A stretch of 64,000 nucleotides of DNA from Symbiodinium natans (lineage: Eukaryota; Sar; Dinophyceae; Suessiales; Symbiodiniaceae). The notes under the pieces were generated by a model, which saw only the letters and a program-made list of their open reading frames with translations, did no database searches and was not told the origin of the DNA. Each line of letters starts with the position of its first letter. Position 1 is the stretch's first letter. The stretch covers positions 51,001 through 115,000 of the forward strand of contig CAJNDS010002203.1 in the NCBI GenBank assembly GCA_905221605.1, written 5' to 3'. Both the position numbers and the translations under genes were made by a program. Positions 9,868 to 20,910 of the stretch are shown in pieces.

Positions 9868-12800
9868 CTACTCCAAACCCATCCGCTTCGCATCACAGAG
9901 AAGGGTTCGACACGAGGCAGCGGGCGCCGGCGTTGCCTTGAAGGGGACTGAAGGAGGGACCCTTAGAGAGTCCCTAAACCCTCAACCCTAAACCCTTCAA
10001 TTAAGGAAACTTAGGGTTGATGCAGGAGCTACGAAGACATTTAGGGACTATGTAAGGTATATATCGGGGTTTTGTTTATAGGGGAAGAAGATTACAGAAA
10101 TTGAGGGTTCTTGCAGGGGTCCCTCCTTATGCCTGGTTGTAGAAGATCAGGAACCATTGCAGTACGGAAAACATGCCAACGGACAAGGTCCACAGCAGCC
10201 ATGTGGGAGTTGCGCCGCTCGTGCCGAGCGCCACTGCGTTGCCCCCATTTATGCCCAGCAGCGCGAAGGCATAAAAGTATGCAAGAAAGGTGCTCGCTGC
10301 CGCAAAGCAGGCGTGCGCGCAAGGCGATCGTGTGCGTTTGAAGCCCCAGTGTTGTGCATGTAGGATACATGGGAAGATGATGGTCAATGACAAGCAGCTG
10401 AAGAACATCGTATCAATGTCCACGAGTAGGAGGGTCCTGAAGGAGTCAAAGCCTTCCGCCTTAAGTGCAGCAGCACATCCGCCCAGTCCATCGCAATCCA
10501 AGAAGCATGAGGAGCAAATGTAGAAGAAGAAGGGTGCAAATGCCTGCGTGCAGACCGACAGCGGCAAACTTGTGGCACTGCCAGATTGCCGTATGATTTC
10601 GGTGCGCAACGGTCCTCGGACTTCCATGTTGAAAGCGTCCAAGCTCTCCTCTTGGCTAGGATAGCTTGTTAGGCCACGGATAACAGGGTCTCTGATGATC
10701 TCCGCGTGGGCCAATAGCTGGTCACTGTCCTGTCTGCTAACAGCAGCTGCAGCAGCGACCTCTGGCACCTCCACAGCCACAGATATCCTTGGTTGCTCTT
10801 TGACCCCCCCAATAAAAGTTCAACTTCTAGCTCCCTTAATATGAAATTAGAGGAACCCCAAGACTCAGAAAATGCGAAAGTTGTAGTAAAGTCCCACCTA
10901 GTATCGGTAAGTCGTCAATTTCATCGTACAGCTGGGCAATCGTTGCCTCAATGATGGGCCGATCTGCGCCGACTGTGCACTTGGCGTAGCGCACGTCGAA
11001 AGAAGCAAGCCGCTCCAACATCTCTCCATGCTGCTTCAGCTTCATTGAAAACGAAATTGCCGCCGCAACTCCCGCTGGGAGGTAAGCACATCCCGTAACT
11101 AGAGTGTATAAAAGCACCCGCAGCAGAGCTTCCAGGTGCGGATAGGAAGCGGGCAGTGGCAGATTTAGAAAAAAGCCCTGTGCCCAACCCAGAAGACGAA
11201 AAACGAGGCATCGAACGCTCACCCAGTCGAAGAGCACGGCAAGGAGTAGCCAGGGCGGAAGCCACAGCGGCAACACGACAAGGTGGCGGCCGGACTGGTA
11301 CTTCAAGAAGACAGCCAGCTCCATGTTGCAGAACAGGCGCTCAAAGTAGGTCGCGTCCCATAAAACGAGCCTAGACTCCACTTAGAACCTTCATAAAAAT
11401 GATATTGTTAAAATCCTCTTGGGTTTTAAATATAAACAAAATTATAGAACAGTTCCAAAGGGGGATGTAGGAGCATGGTGGAACATCGCTGCACGAAATC
11501 CGGCAAAGCCCTGACGTACTTCTCCTTGATGGCCTCATCTCCTCCACACTTACCCTTAAGACCTTAAGAAAAAGAGTCCGTTGGAACTTTAGGGTTTAGG
11601 GTTTAGGGTTTACAATACACAATACTTCCTAAGGGTGGCTTTATATAGTCCTTGCGGAATGCACAGCTTGTCCACCCAGATGGATGGGGAAAGGCATCCA
11701 CAGGTCAGGACGTGGCCGAAGAAGAACCTACACTCCCTCTTAGAACCTGAAGAAAAATCATAATACTTGGTTTAAGGTTTAGGGTTAAGAATGATAGTAA
11801 TAATATTACTGTTAATCTGAATGTTCCCTTGGATTTTTATAACTAAAAACAAAAAATAACTCCTACGAAGGCTTTAGGAACATCAGGAAAAAGACCGTCA
11901 AGGGCAAGTCCACGGTCAGCGGGTAAATCAAGGGGCTGCCTGCCAACTGTGAGACGCTGCCCGCATGCAAAAGCAACATGACGGCTGCCGCCGCATAGGT
12001 GAACATGGATGCAGTCACCGCCAGCGTGTAGTTCAGATGATAGCCTAGACCCAGGAGTAGCCTAGAAATAAAAAAGGGTGCCCTTTTTCGTTTAAAGGGG
12101 TTGATAGGGGAACACAAGTACTAAAAAAGGGAATGAGGGCCTACTCTGGATCCTAGCAGCAAAGCCCCAAGGTCTTCTGCCATCGCCCTGCGGACCAGGA
12201 TTGGCTCACGAAAAGATCGACTCGAGGGGCTTCCTGGCCCGGTGGAGACCGGTCCCCGGCGGAGCAGTCCTAGGGCCCAACAGTACCCGACGAAGCAAGA
12301 GGGAGCCTATAGGAATAAGAGGGGAGCCCTTTTGGGTTAACAGGGGTTTTATCAGGCCGACCCCCCCCCCCCCCAAAAAAAAAAAAACAAAAAAAAAATA
12401 AATATATATATATATAGGTATATATATATATATTAATAAAATTAAAAAAGAAAAGAAAAGAACAAGGACACCCTAAACCGTAGACCCTAAACCTTAAACC
12501 CTAAACAGCAAGCACCAGTCTGAGTCCTAGAATCCCCCCGCTCCACGGCGAAAACCTGGCCAAGCCCGTCGAGGACCTGCCAGGAACTCACCGCACGGAG
12601 CCCGCGGGTCGGGAGGTGACGGAGCTCTGTGTGAAACCTTGGTAGCGCAGCATGCAGTTTAGGGTTTAGGGTTTAGGGTTTAGGGTTTAGGGTTTAGGGT
12701 TTAGGGTTTAGGGTAGCTCTCTATCTTCTTAGGGTAGTTCCATGGTCCCTTAATATGGGCCCTTAAACGCGGTTTACCCTATACAACCCAAGGGTCCAGA

Positions 12801-13315
12801 CTTCAGAACGCCTTAAAGGAGGTAAGGGACCCTAGAAGGGCCCATGAAACCCCTAAACCCTAAACCCTAAACCCTAAACCCTAAACCCTAAACCCTAAAC
12901 CCTAAACCCTAAACCCTAAACCCTAAACCCTAAACCCTAAACCCTAAACTACCCTTAGATATCTACTTGGCTGACTTCGGAAGCCCTCCTAAAAGTTTAA
13001 CTTTTAGGCTCCTTATAGTAGTTGCTACAGAAACCAAAAAGTTAAAGTCCGAAGAGCCAGCCAGAAGAAAGCCAAGTCTAGACCAGGAGTAACCTAGGAA
13101 TAAAACAGGGTGCCCTTTCTGGGTTCGAGGGTCTTTTAAGGGAACCTAAACTCCGAAAAAAAAGGAATAAGGGCCTACTCTGGACTCTGGGTCCTAGATA
13201 TTAAAATGAGAGGCAGCCTTTTTGGGTTGGCTACCCTAAACCCTAAACCCTAAACCCAAAAAAGGCAAAAGGGTACCACTGGGCTACCAAGAAACAAGTG
13301 CGTTGCGACTGCCAT
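9868..13315 (-). CDS. Multi-pass membrane protein with TIR-like motifs, copy A
   Basis: My spliced model has nine exons: 13296-13315, 12535-12637, 12161-12269, 11867-12044, 11651-11727, 11475-11541, 10898-11370, 10133-10797 and 9868-9936. They sum to 1761 nt, an intact frame of 586 aa. The ATG at 13315 was chosen because an in-frame TGA directly precedes it here while the sequence from ATG onward is shared by all three copies. The N-terminal part carries a DLFVSQSW motif, then two hydrophobic segments, a WVDKLCI motif, a VLWDATYFERLFC motif and about six more membrane segments. Such motif sets recall a large dinoflagellate family with TIR-like features; that assignment is from memory and the function is unknown. 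Unlike B and C it lacks the intron after exon 3; unlike B it has introns at 11371-11474 and 9937-10132. Confidence 0.85.
9937..10132 (-). mobile_element. GC-AG introner-like intron in copy A (GGCA duplication)
   Basis: This 196-bp intron splits the last coding codons. On the coding strand CAACCAGGCA precedes it and GGCAACGCC follows, giving a GGCA direct repeat; copy B has CAACCAGGGCACGCC with no intron. AAGGAGGGACCC near one end and GGGTCCCTCCTT near the other form an inverted repeat. If unspliced, the frame would end at a TAA three codons in. Confidence 0.8.
11371..11474 (-). mobile_element. GC-AG introner-like intron in copy A (GCTC duplication)
   Basis: This 104-bp intron lies between CCAT and GCTCGTTTTATGG on the coding strand. 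It begins with GCTC and ends in TCTAG just before a second GCTC. Copy B has the uninterrupted site with one GCTC. The element ends match as imperfect inverted repeats (about 12 of 19 bases). Confidence 0.8.
12045..12160 (-). mobile_element. CTAG-type inverted-repeat intron, copy A
   Basis: The intron ends are near-palindromic mates, CTAGACCCAGGAGTAG and CTAGGATCCAGAGTAG (reverse complement of the far end). The boundary is GC...AG with a GCT direct repeat, and splicing joins GLC to YHLN in frame. Copies B (17661-17778) and C (40248-40364) have it at the same codon, so it is older than the three-way duplication. Related elements occur at about 13078-13198, 27545-27633 and 33829-33935 and at the junction near 7880-7982. 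Confidence 0.75.
12638..13295 (-). mobile_element. Composite intron 1 of copy A (element plus telomeric arrays)
   Basis: The outer ends are CTTGGTAGCGCAG and GGGCTACCAAG, with an AAAC duplication on the plus strand. Inside are two telomeric arrays (12658-12713 in TTTAGGG sense, 12846-12950 in CCCTAAA sense), the MITE at 12966-13076 and a CTAG-type element at 13078-13198. The intron is therefore an introner that has collected other repeats. Copies B (18323-18828) and C (40934-41408) have the same outer ends but different contents. Confidence 0.7.
12966..13076. mobile_element. CTTGGCTGACTTC-family MITE nested in intron 1 of copy A
   Basis: The ends CTTGGCTGACTTC and the GAAAGCCAAG mate form an inverted repeat, flanked by a TCTA duplication (12962-12965 and 13077-13080). 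An inner palindrome AAAGTTTAACTTTTAGG is present. Copies B and C lack it in the same intron. A second member is at 52157-52267. Confidence 0.75.
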
Positions 13316-13499
13316 TCACGGAGCACGGTGACTATAGGCAGCGTGGTCAAAAGGATGATGGGCTTTGTTGGGTTTAGGGTTTAGGGTTTAGGGTCTAGGG
13401 TTTAGGGTTTAGAATCATTTCCTAGCCGCTTCAACCACACTACGAACTGGAACGCAGACATCAAAGATGCCTTGAGCCGTCGCTTCAAAACTTCCATCC

Positions 13500-15780
13500 T
13501 ACTAGGGACCAAAAGATGATTGAAAGAACATTCCTGCTTCGAATCCCCCTTTCATGCCTAAACCCCAAAACCCCTAAGCCCTAAACCCAACAAAGAAACC
13601 CTAAACCCTAAACCCTAAACCCTAAACCCTAAACCTAAACCCCATCCCAGGGCACCTGTTCTAGCTCGAAAGTGGCCTTCAGCTCCGGAACTCTGGCTAC
13701 AGGTTGGCTTCTCATGTCGCACAAAATCTCAATTTTTCAAAGAGAACCATGTAATCTTTATCAAAACAGACATTCATTTCGCGAATTTCCTGGGTGCCAT
13801 ATTCCGTTGATGTTTTGCTTTGAAAAAGCCACTCAGTCAGCCCAGAAAGGTTTAGTGTTTAGGGGTTAGTTTTGCTGTTTAGGGTTTAGTGAGTTTAGTG
13901 TCTAGGGTGTAGTGTTGTGTTTAGGGTTTAGGGTCTAGTGTTTAGGGTTTAGTGCTTAGGGTTTCGTGTTTACGTGTTGAGGGTTTATTACTAAGGGCTT
14001 GGGGTTAAGTTTTAGGGTTAGTGTTTAGCGTGGGTTTCGTGCCAAGCCTGTAAAGATCTGTTCGCCCTAAACACACCAAACCAACAAACCCATAGAAACC
14101 CTAGGCCCTAAACCCGTAAAAGCCCTAAGCCCTCAAAACACCAAAACAATACTCCCGTAGAAGCCCTAAACCCGTAGAAACCTTAAACCCGCAAAAGCGC
14201 TAAACCCTCAAAACCCTAAAACAATTACAGAAGCCCTAGACCCGTAGAAACCCTAAACCCCTAAAAGCCCTAAAGCCTCAAGACCGCAAAGCAATGTACC
14301 CGAAGAAGCCCTGAACTAGTAGAAGCCCTAAACCCCATAGAAACCCTCAGCCCTAAACCCGTAGAAACCCTAAACCCCAAAACGCCCTAAGCCCTAAAAC
14401 CCCAAAGCAACATTCACCTAGAAGCCCTGAACCCCCAGAAGCCCTCAACTCTCAAAACCCCAGACAATACACACGTAGAAACCCTAAACACCTAAAGCCC
14501 TAAGCCCTCCAAACCCCGAAACAATATTTCCGTAAAAGCCCTGAACCCTCAAAACTCCCCAAAACAGCATACCCTTAGAAGACCTAAACACGCAAAAACC
14601 CTGAAACCCTAAAAGCCCCAAACCCTCAAAATCCCCAACAGAAACACACCCGTAGAAACCCAAAACCCACAAAAACCTAAACCTTATTTTAACCCAAAAC
14701 CCCTAAAAACCCTAAACCCGAACGCCAAAGGGAGATTCATTCATGAAGGCTTTATTATCATTATTATAATTCATTTCTTTTGGGGGGGGGGGGGGGTGGG
14801 GGGGGCCGGGGCGGGGTTTTGGAGGGTGATAGGGTTTAGGGCGTGCAGGCGTTCTAGGGTTCGGGATTCTGGCTCTTTAGGAACCTATGACCCCCATTGT
14901 CCTTGAAGAGAAGAAGGGCACCACAGCATTCCAGTTTCTTTTCTAGCATTTGAACATGTTTTTTTCTGTTATATTTCTGACACGAAGAAAGCCCATTTCA
15001 AGGAATAAGCTATGATCTTCAAAACCTATTTTATAAATCGACTTAGATACAGTCCACTTAAAATAGACGAATCGTCAGGACATAGGCCGGAGAAAAAAGA
15101 AGATAATTGTCAGGAAAAATGCTAACCTTGGCTTAGAGGAACAACTTTGCGCCTGAGCCCTTCAACCATCTCTCTGCTAGATGCTTGCTCATACTTTGTC
15201 TCGTCTCGCTTCAGGAATCTTGGCCACACAAGCACCCTAAACCCTAAACCCTAAACCCTAAACCCTAAACCCTAAACACATGTCTACCTCGAATCCCAGT
15301 GCCTGCACTGGACTCGGAAGGTCTTTCCTAGTGTCCTCCTCGGCCCTTGCAACAGGTTCTCTGTCTTACTTCTCCAATAACCAAGGGAAAAAAGGTTAAA
15401 CTTTATGACTCCTACTAACCCTAAACCCTAAATCCTAAACCCTAAACCCTAAACCCTAAACCCAGAAAGTTTAAAGTTCAGCTGTTGGAGAAGTGAGCCT
15501 GGAGCGACCGGCAAACTAGCGACACGTGCGGCTGTAGGATACGTGGAACCTCAAGCCCAGAACTTTTCAAAGGCTGGAACAAAGTTTAGGGTTTAGGGTT
15601 TAGGGATTATTTTAATTACTTCAAAGATCCCCACCCTCTCTGGGTAGAGATAACCTGGGGTTGGGCACTCCAGGGACACTCTGCATGGGAGACCGGGCGA
15701 GGAGAAGAGTTCTGGGCGAGGAGAGGAGTTGAGGTTAAAATCTAATTAACAACCCCACACCGAGGGTGGGGAACAACCAT
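13500..15780. other. Spacer between genes A and B
   Basis: Present only in locus 1. Holds degenerate telomere-like repeat, a G run (14779-14815), and at about 15140-15580 a diverged copy of the sequence at 9380-9660. The latter shows that the A-to-B tandem duplication included several hundred bases beyond the gene's 3' end. Confidence 0.65.
14050..14720. repeat. Degenerate telomere-derived minisatellite
   Basis: Units such as AAACCCGTAGAAACCCTAAA alternate with AAAGCCCTAAGCCCTC at a longer, irregular period. It lies between genes A and B and has no counterpart in locus 2. It looks like telomeric repeat that has diverged and re-amplified. Confidence 0.75.
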
Positions 15781-15782
15781 CC

Positions 15783-18121
15783 CTACTCCATACCCGTCGG
15801 CTTCGTATCACAGATCAGGGCTCGACACGAGGAAGCGGGCGTCGGCGTGCCCTGGTTGTAGAAGATCAGGAACCATTGGAGTGCGGAGAACGCGCCAACG
15901 GACAGGGTCCACAGGAGCCATGTGGGAGTTGCGCCTCTCGTGCCGAGCGCCACTGCGTTGCCCCCATTGATGCCCAGCAGCGCGAAGGCATAGAAGTATG
16001 CCAGAAAGGTGCTCGCTGCCGCGAAGCAGGCGTGCGCGCAAGGCGATCGTGTGTGTTTGAAGCCCCAGTGTTGTGCATGTAGGATGCATGGGAAGATGAT
16101 GGACAATGACAAGCAGCTGAAGAACAGATTAGCAATGTCCACGAGTATCAGGGTCCTGAAGGAGTCAAAGCCTTGTGACTTGAGTGCAGCAGCACATCCT
16201 CCCAGTCCATCGCAATCCAAGAAGCATGAAGAGCAGATGTGGAAGAAGAGGGGCGCGAACGCCTGCATGCAGACCGACAGCGGCAGACTTGTGGCGCTGC
16301 CAGATTGCCGTATGACTTCGGCGCGCAACTGTCCTCGGACTTCCATGTTGAAAGCATCCAGGCTCTCCTCTTGGTCAGGATAGCTTGTCAGGCTCCGGAT
16401 AGAAGGATCCCTGAGGATCTCCGCATTCGCCAACAGCTGGGCACTTTCCTGCCTGCTAACAGCAGCAGCAACCTCCGGCGCCTCAACAGCTGCAGATATC
16501 CTTGGTTGCCCTTTAACCCCCCAATAAAGGTTCAACTTTTAGCTCCCTTAATATGAAACTAGAGGAACCCCAAGACTCAGAAAGTGCGAAAGTTGTAGTA
16601 AAGTCCCACCTAGTATCGGTAAGTCGTCAATTTCATCGTACAGCTGGGCAATCGTTGCCTCAATGATGGGCCGATCCGCGCCGATTGTGCACTTGGCGTA
16701 GCGCACATCGAAAGAAGCAAGCCGCTCCAACATCTCTCCGTGCTGCTTCAGCTTCATTGAAAACGAAATTGCCGCCGCAACTCCCGCCGGGAGGTAAGCA
16801 CATCCCGTAACGAGAGTGTATAAAAGCACGCGCAGCAGGGCTTCCAGGTGCGGATAGGAAGCGGGCAGTGGCAGATTCAGAAAAAAGCCCTGTGCCCAAC
16901 ACAGAAGACGAAAAACGAGGCATCGAACGCTTACCCAGTCGAAGAGCACGGCCAGGAGTAGCCAGGGCGGAAGCCATAGCGGCAACACGACAAGGTGGCG
17001 GCCGGACTGGTACTTCAAGAAGACAGCCAGCTCCATGTTGCAGAACAGGCGCTCAAAGTAGGTCGAGTCCCATAAAACGAGCATGGTGGAACATCGCTGC
17101 ACGAAATCCGGCAAAGCCCTGACGTACTTCTGCTTGATGGCCTCATCTCCTCTATACTTACCTTAGGACCTGAAGAGAAAGAGTCCGTTGGGTTTTTCAA
17201 TAACAATACACAATACTTCCTAAGGGTGGCTGTATATAGTCCTTGCGGAATGCACAGCTTGTCCACCCAGATGGATGGGGAAAGGCATCCACAGGTCAGG
17301 ACGTGGCCGAAGAAGAACCTACACTCCCCCTAGAAACTTAATAATAAAAGAATATAGAATTATGGTACTACTACTGTTCTTAATATTCCATTATCAAAAC
17401 AATAGCAATATCAAAAACGACTAGTCTTTTTGATATCCCCCTGGGTTTTTTTTTATGACTACAAACAACAAACATCTCCGAAGGGGGCTTTAGGAACATC
17501 AGGAAAAAGACGGTCAAGGGCAAGTCCACGGTCAGCGGGTAAATCCAGGGGCTCCCTGCCAACTGTGAGACGCTGCCCGCATGCAGAAGCAACATGACGG
17601 ATGCCGCCACATAGGTGAACATGGATGCGATCACCGCCAGCGTGTAGTTCAGATGATAGCCTAGACCCAGGAGTAGCCTAGAAATAAAAAAAGGGTGCCC
17701 TTTTTGGCTTAAAGGGGTTTATAGGGGAACACAAACCCTAAAAAAAGGGAATGAGGGCCTACTCTGGATCCTAGCAGCAAAGCCCCAAGGTTTTCTGCCA
17801 TCGCCCTGCGGACCAGGATTGGCTCACGAAGACATCGACTCGAGGAACTTCCTGGCCCAACGAAGACCTTTGCAGCCCAGTAACCGTACTATAATAAGCG
17901 CACCCTTTTTTGGGTTGGTTACATTAGAAGGAACCTTGAACCCCCAAAAAAGGGGAAAAGGGTACCACTGGGCTGCCAAGAGACCAGTCCCCGGCGGAGC
18001 AGTCCTCGGTTGAAGAGTAGCCCGAGGGAAGCAAAAGGGAACCTAGAAGAGGACTAAAAGAGGGAACCCTTTTGGGTTTGAAGCGGGTTTTGTGAGGGAA
18101 CTCAACCCCCCCCCCCCCCCC

Positions 18122-18158
<37 letters not shown>

Positions 18159-18848
18159 AAATAAACACCCTAAAACGTAGACCCTAAACCCTAAACCCTA
18201 AACTCTGAGTCCTAGAATCCCCCTGCTCCACGGCGAAGACCTGGCCAAGCCCGGCGAGGACCTGTGAGGAACTCGCTGCCCGGAGCCCGTGGGTCGGGAG
18301 GTGACGGAGCTCTGTGTGAAACCTTGGTAGCCCAGTATGTAGGGTTTAGGGTTTAGGGTTTAGGGTTTAGGGTTTAGGGTTTAGGGTTTAGGGTTTAGGG
18401 TTTAGGGTTTGGGGTTTGGGGTTTAGGGTTTAGGGTTTAGGGCTTGGGGTTTAGGGCTTTTGCCACCCGTCTAGCCACGGGGCAACTGAAGAGGGAATGC
18501 TGTGTACGAATTGCTTCAGAGCCCAACCTTACGATATGCCAAGGCTCGGGGAGTGCCTCACGCTTAGCACGAAGGACAAGAGGGTTTGGGTCTTTCTCTA
18601 CATTAGGGTTTTTTTGGGGTCTCCCTACATAGTACGGCACCCTTGTACTAAGGACCCGGAAAGGGACCTTACCTTCGAGAACTACCCATACCATACCGTT
18701 ACGAAAATATATGATAATATTATCAAAATATTCTAGTAGGGGCACCTCTTTTTTGGGTTGGTTACTGCAATAAGGGAACCTTTTTAACCAAAAAACGGGA
18801 ACAGGGTACAACTGGGCTACCAAGAAGCAAGTGCGTTGCGACTGCCAT
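15783..18848 (-). CDS. Multi-pass membrane protein with TIR-like motifs, copy B
   Basis: The spliced model has eight exons: 18829-18848, 18220-18322, 17985-18004, 17779-17867, 17474-17660, 17242-17318, 16610-17149 and 15783-16510, totalling 1764 nt and coding 587 aa. Residues 59-66 read DVFVSQSW, residues 157-163 WVDKLCI and residues 189-202 LVLWDSTYFERLFC. Hydrophobic stretches lie at about 80-135, 215-250 and 265-300, with four more in the last 240 residues, so about eight membrane passes are likely. I infer a membrane protein with a split TIR-like or signalling-type domain. It is the tandem neighbour of copy A, about 5.6 kb away, and lacks the GCTC-flanked and GGCA-flanked introns of A and C. 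The fifth donor is less certain than in A and C. Confidence 0.85.
17661..17778 (-). mobile_element. CTAG-type inverted-repeat intron, copy B
   Basis: Counterpart of 12045-12160, 118 bp, with the same GC...AG boundary and inverted repeats. Confidence 0.75.
17868..17984 (-). mobile_element. Introner-like element forming an intron in copy B
   Basis: The intron equals a 4-bp target duplication (GTCT on the coding strand) plus an element whose ends are inverted repeats of CTT(G/T)GCAGCCCAGT. It is present in copies B and C and absent from A, where the same site has a single GTCT. Splicing GT...AG restores the empty-site length and frame exactly. The element interior has the GGGTTGGTTAC and GGGTACCACTGGGCTGCC segments shared by the rest of this family. 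Confidence 0.85.
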
Positions 18849-20368
18849 TCGCAGAGCGCGGTGACGAAAAGGCAGCGTGTCCGGTCGAAGGGATGATTGG
18901 CTGTGTTGGGTTCAGGGTTCAGGGTTCAGGGAGTTCAGGGAGTTCAGGGAGTTCAGGGAGTTCAGGGTTGAGGGTTGAGCGTTTAGGGTTTAGGATAATT
19001 CACTAGCCGCTTAAACCAAACCACGAACTGGAATGCCGCAGACATCACAGATGCCTTGAGCCATCGCTTCAAAGCTTTCATTTTGCGAGGGTTTAGGGTT
19101 TAGGGTTTAGGGTTTAGGGTTTAGGGTGATTGGAAGAACGTTCCTGCTTCGAATCCCGAAGCCCTAAACCCCCCAAAACCCATATGGGGGTACGAACATA
19201 AGGGACCCTTCGAGAGACGCCGAAAAGTAGGATCCCTTTTTCCCATGGCCCCAACAAGGTACCCCTAATTTCGGGAAACCCTAAACCCTAAACCCTAAAC
19301 CCTAAACCCTAAACCCTAAACCCTAAACCCTAAACCCTAAACCCTAAACCCTAGCCCTAAACCCTAAACCCTAAACCATAGACTATGAACTATGAACCCT
19401 CATCAAAACTCCCAGGGCGCGGGCAGGTTGGTGAAGCGCTGGCCGTAGCTGGCATTGGGGGCAGCCATTGGGGCTTCTCCCACACTTCAGGGTCCTCTTT
19501 GCGCCTTCAGTGGTTCAGGGTTTAGGCTTCTTCTTCAGACTGAGGGTTGAGGGTTTAGCGTTTAGGGTTCCTAAACCCTAAACCCTAAACCCTAAACCCT
19601 AAACCCTAAACCCTAAACCCTAAACCCTAAACCCTAAACCCTAAACCCTAAACCCTAAACCCTAAACCCGGCATGTGGATGGGTTCAGGGTTTGGGGTTT
19701 ATGATTTTTAGGGTGTAGGGTCCCGGCTGAGGGTGCAGGGCGTCGGAGACTCTGGTGGCTTAAGGCGCCGGGTTTAGGGTTTAGGGTTTAGGGTTTAGGG
19801 TTAGGGTTTAGGGTTTAGGGTTTAGGGTTTGGGGTTTAGGGTTTAGGGTTGAGGGTTCACGTTCCTTGCAGCGCGGAGTCGCGGGCTGAGGAGTGGCATG
19901 TGTGCTGGGAAGGCAAGGGCGAGCCGTGGAGTTAAAAGCCCTAAGCTGGCCGAAGCCCTAAACCCTAAACCCTAAACCCTAAACCCTAAACCCTAAACCC
20001 TAAACCCTAAACCCTAACCCTAAACCCTAAACCCTAAACCACCCTAAACCCTAAACCCTAAACTGCGCGAGAACAAAGGCGGACATAAGCCTCCAGCGGA
20101 GCTACTGCCCCAACACCCCCTCATTCCCAAAGCACTGCAGTCCCTAAGCTTTTCAACCATTTTGAACCCTGGAATAAACCCCAAAAAAACGTTTACTGGC
20201 AAATCATTCTGACATCTGTCATATGGAGCATTCCGAACGCATGCTGCTATTTGGGGGTTTAGGGTTTAGGGTTTATAGTTTAGGGTAACCCGCCATATCT
20301 TCTCGAACTTTCGCCAAGATATTGATCACGTTAGTCGCACTCTCATGGAGCCCAAGGATGTGAAGCCT

Positions 20369-20478
20369 AAACCCTAAACCCTAAACCCTAAACCCTAAAC
20401 CCTAAACCCTAAACCCTAAACCCTAAACCCTAAACCCTAAACCCTAAACCCTAAACCCTAAACCCTAAACCCTAAACC
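20369..20478. repeat. Interstitial telomeric array, CCCTAAA sense
   Basis: About 15 CCCTAAA units, opposite in orientation to the arrays at 5714 and 29567. The counterpart at 43027-43115 is shorter by about three units. Confidence 0.95.
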
Positions 20479-20910
20479 TCCACGTAAGCCCCAAGCACCC
20501 TAAGTGACGCTTTTCCCTCGCAGTGCCCTGAGGCCGGGCCCGTCGTTCTTCGACGGGGCCAGTGGGGCGCCCCCGCCAAGAAGGAGACTTGCAACGTAGA
20601 GTTTAGGGTTTAGGGTTTAGGGTTTAGGGCCCCTAAACCCCATGCACCCTACATGGTATGATTGGGTTTTTGTTTGTTGCACTTCTCAAGCTGTGATTAG
20701 GGTTCAGGGCCGAAGGTTCAGGAGCAACCCTGAATTTGTTACTTAGGGTTTAGGGTTTAGGATTTAGGGTTTTTCCTTTCTTTCGCGCTCTCTCTCTCTC
20801 TCTCGCTGTTTTTCGTTCAGAAAGTTCGTCCAGGGCGCAGGACATCATGCTACTTGATAAAACTCAAGTGTCCAAGAAGCTTCATTCTTGCGACTATTTC
20901 GACTACTGAT

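Noticed and set aside
13437-13497. An upstream ATG for gene A (13497) and its equivalents in B (19081) and C (41656)
   Set aside because: The stretch is open and conserved, but joining it to the next exon needs a frame broken by a TGA in A and a one-base deletion in C. The internal ATG fits all three copies; an upstream exon in the 5' UTR remains possible.
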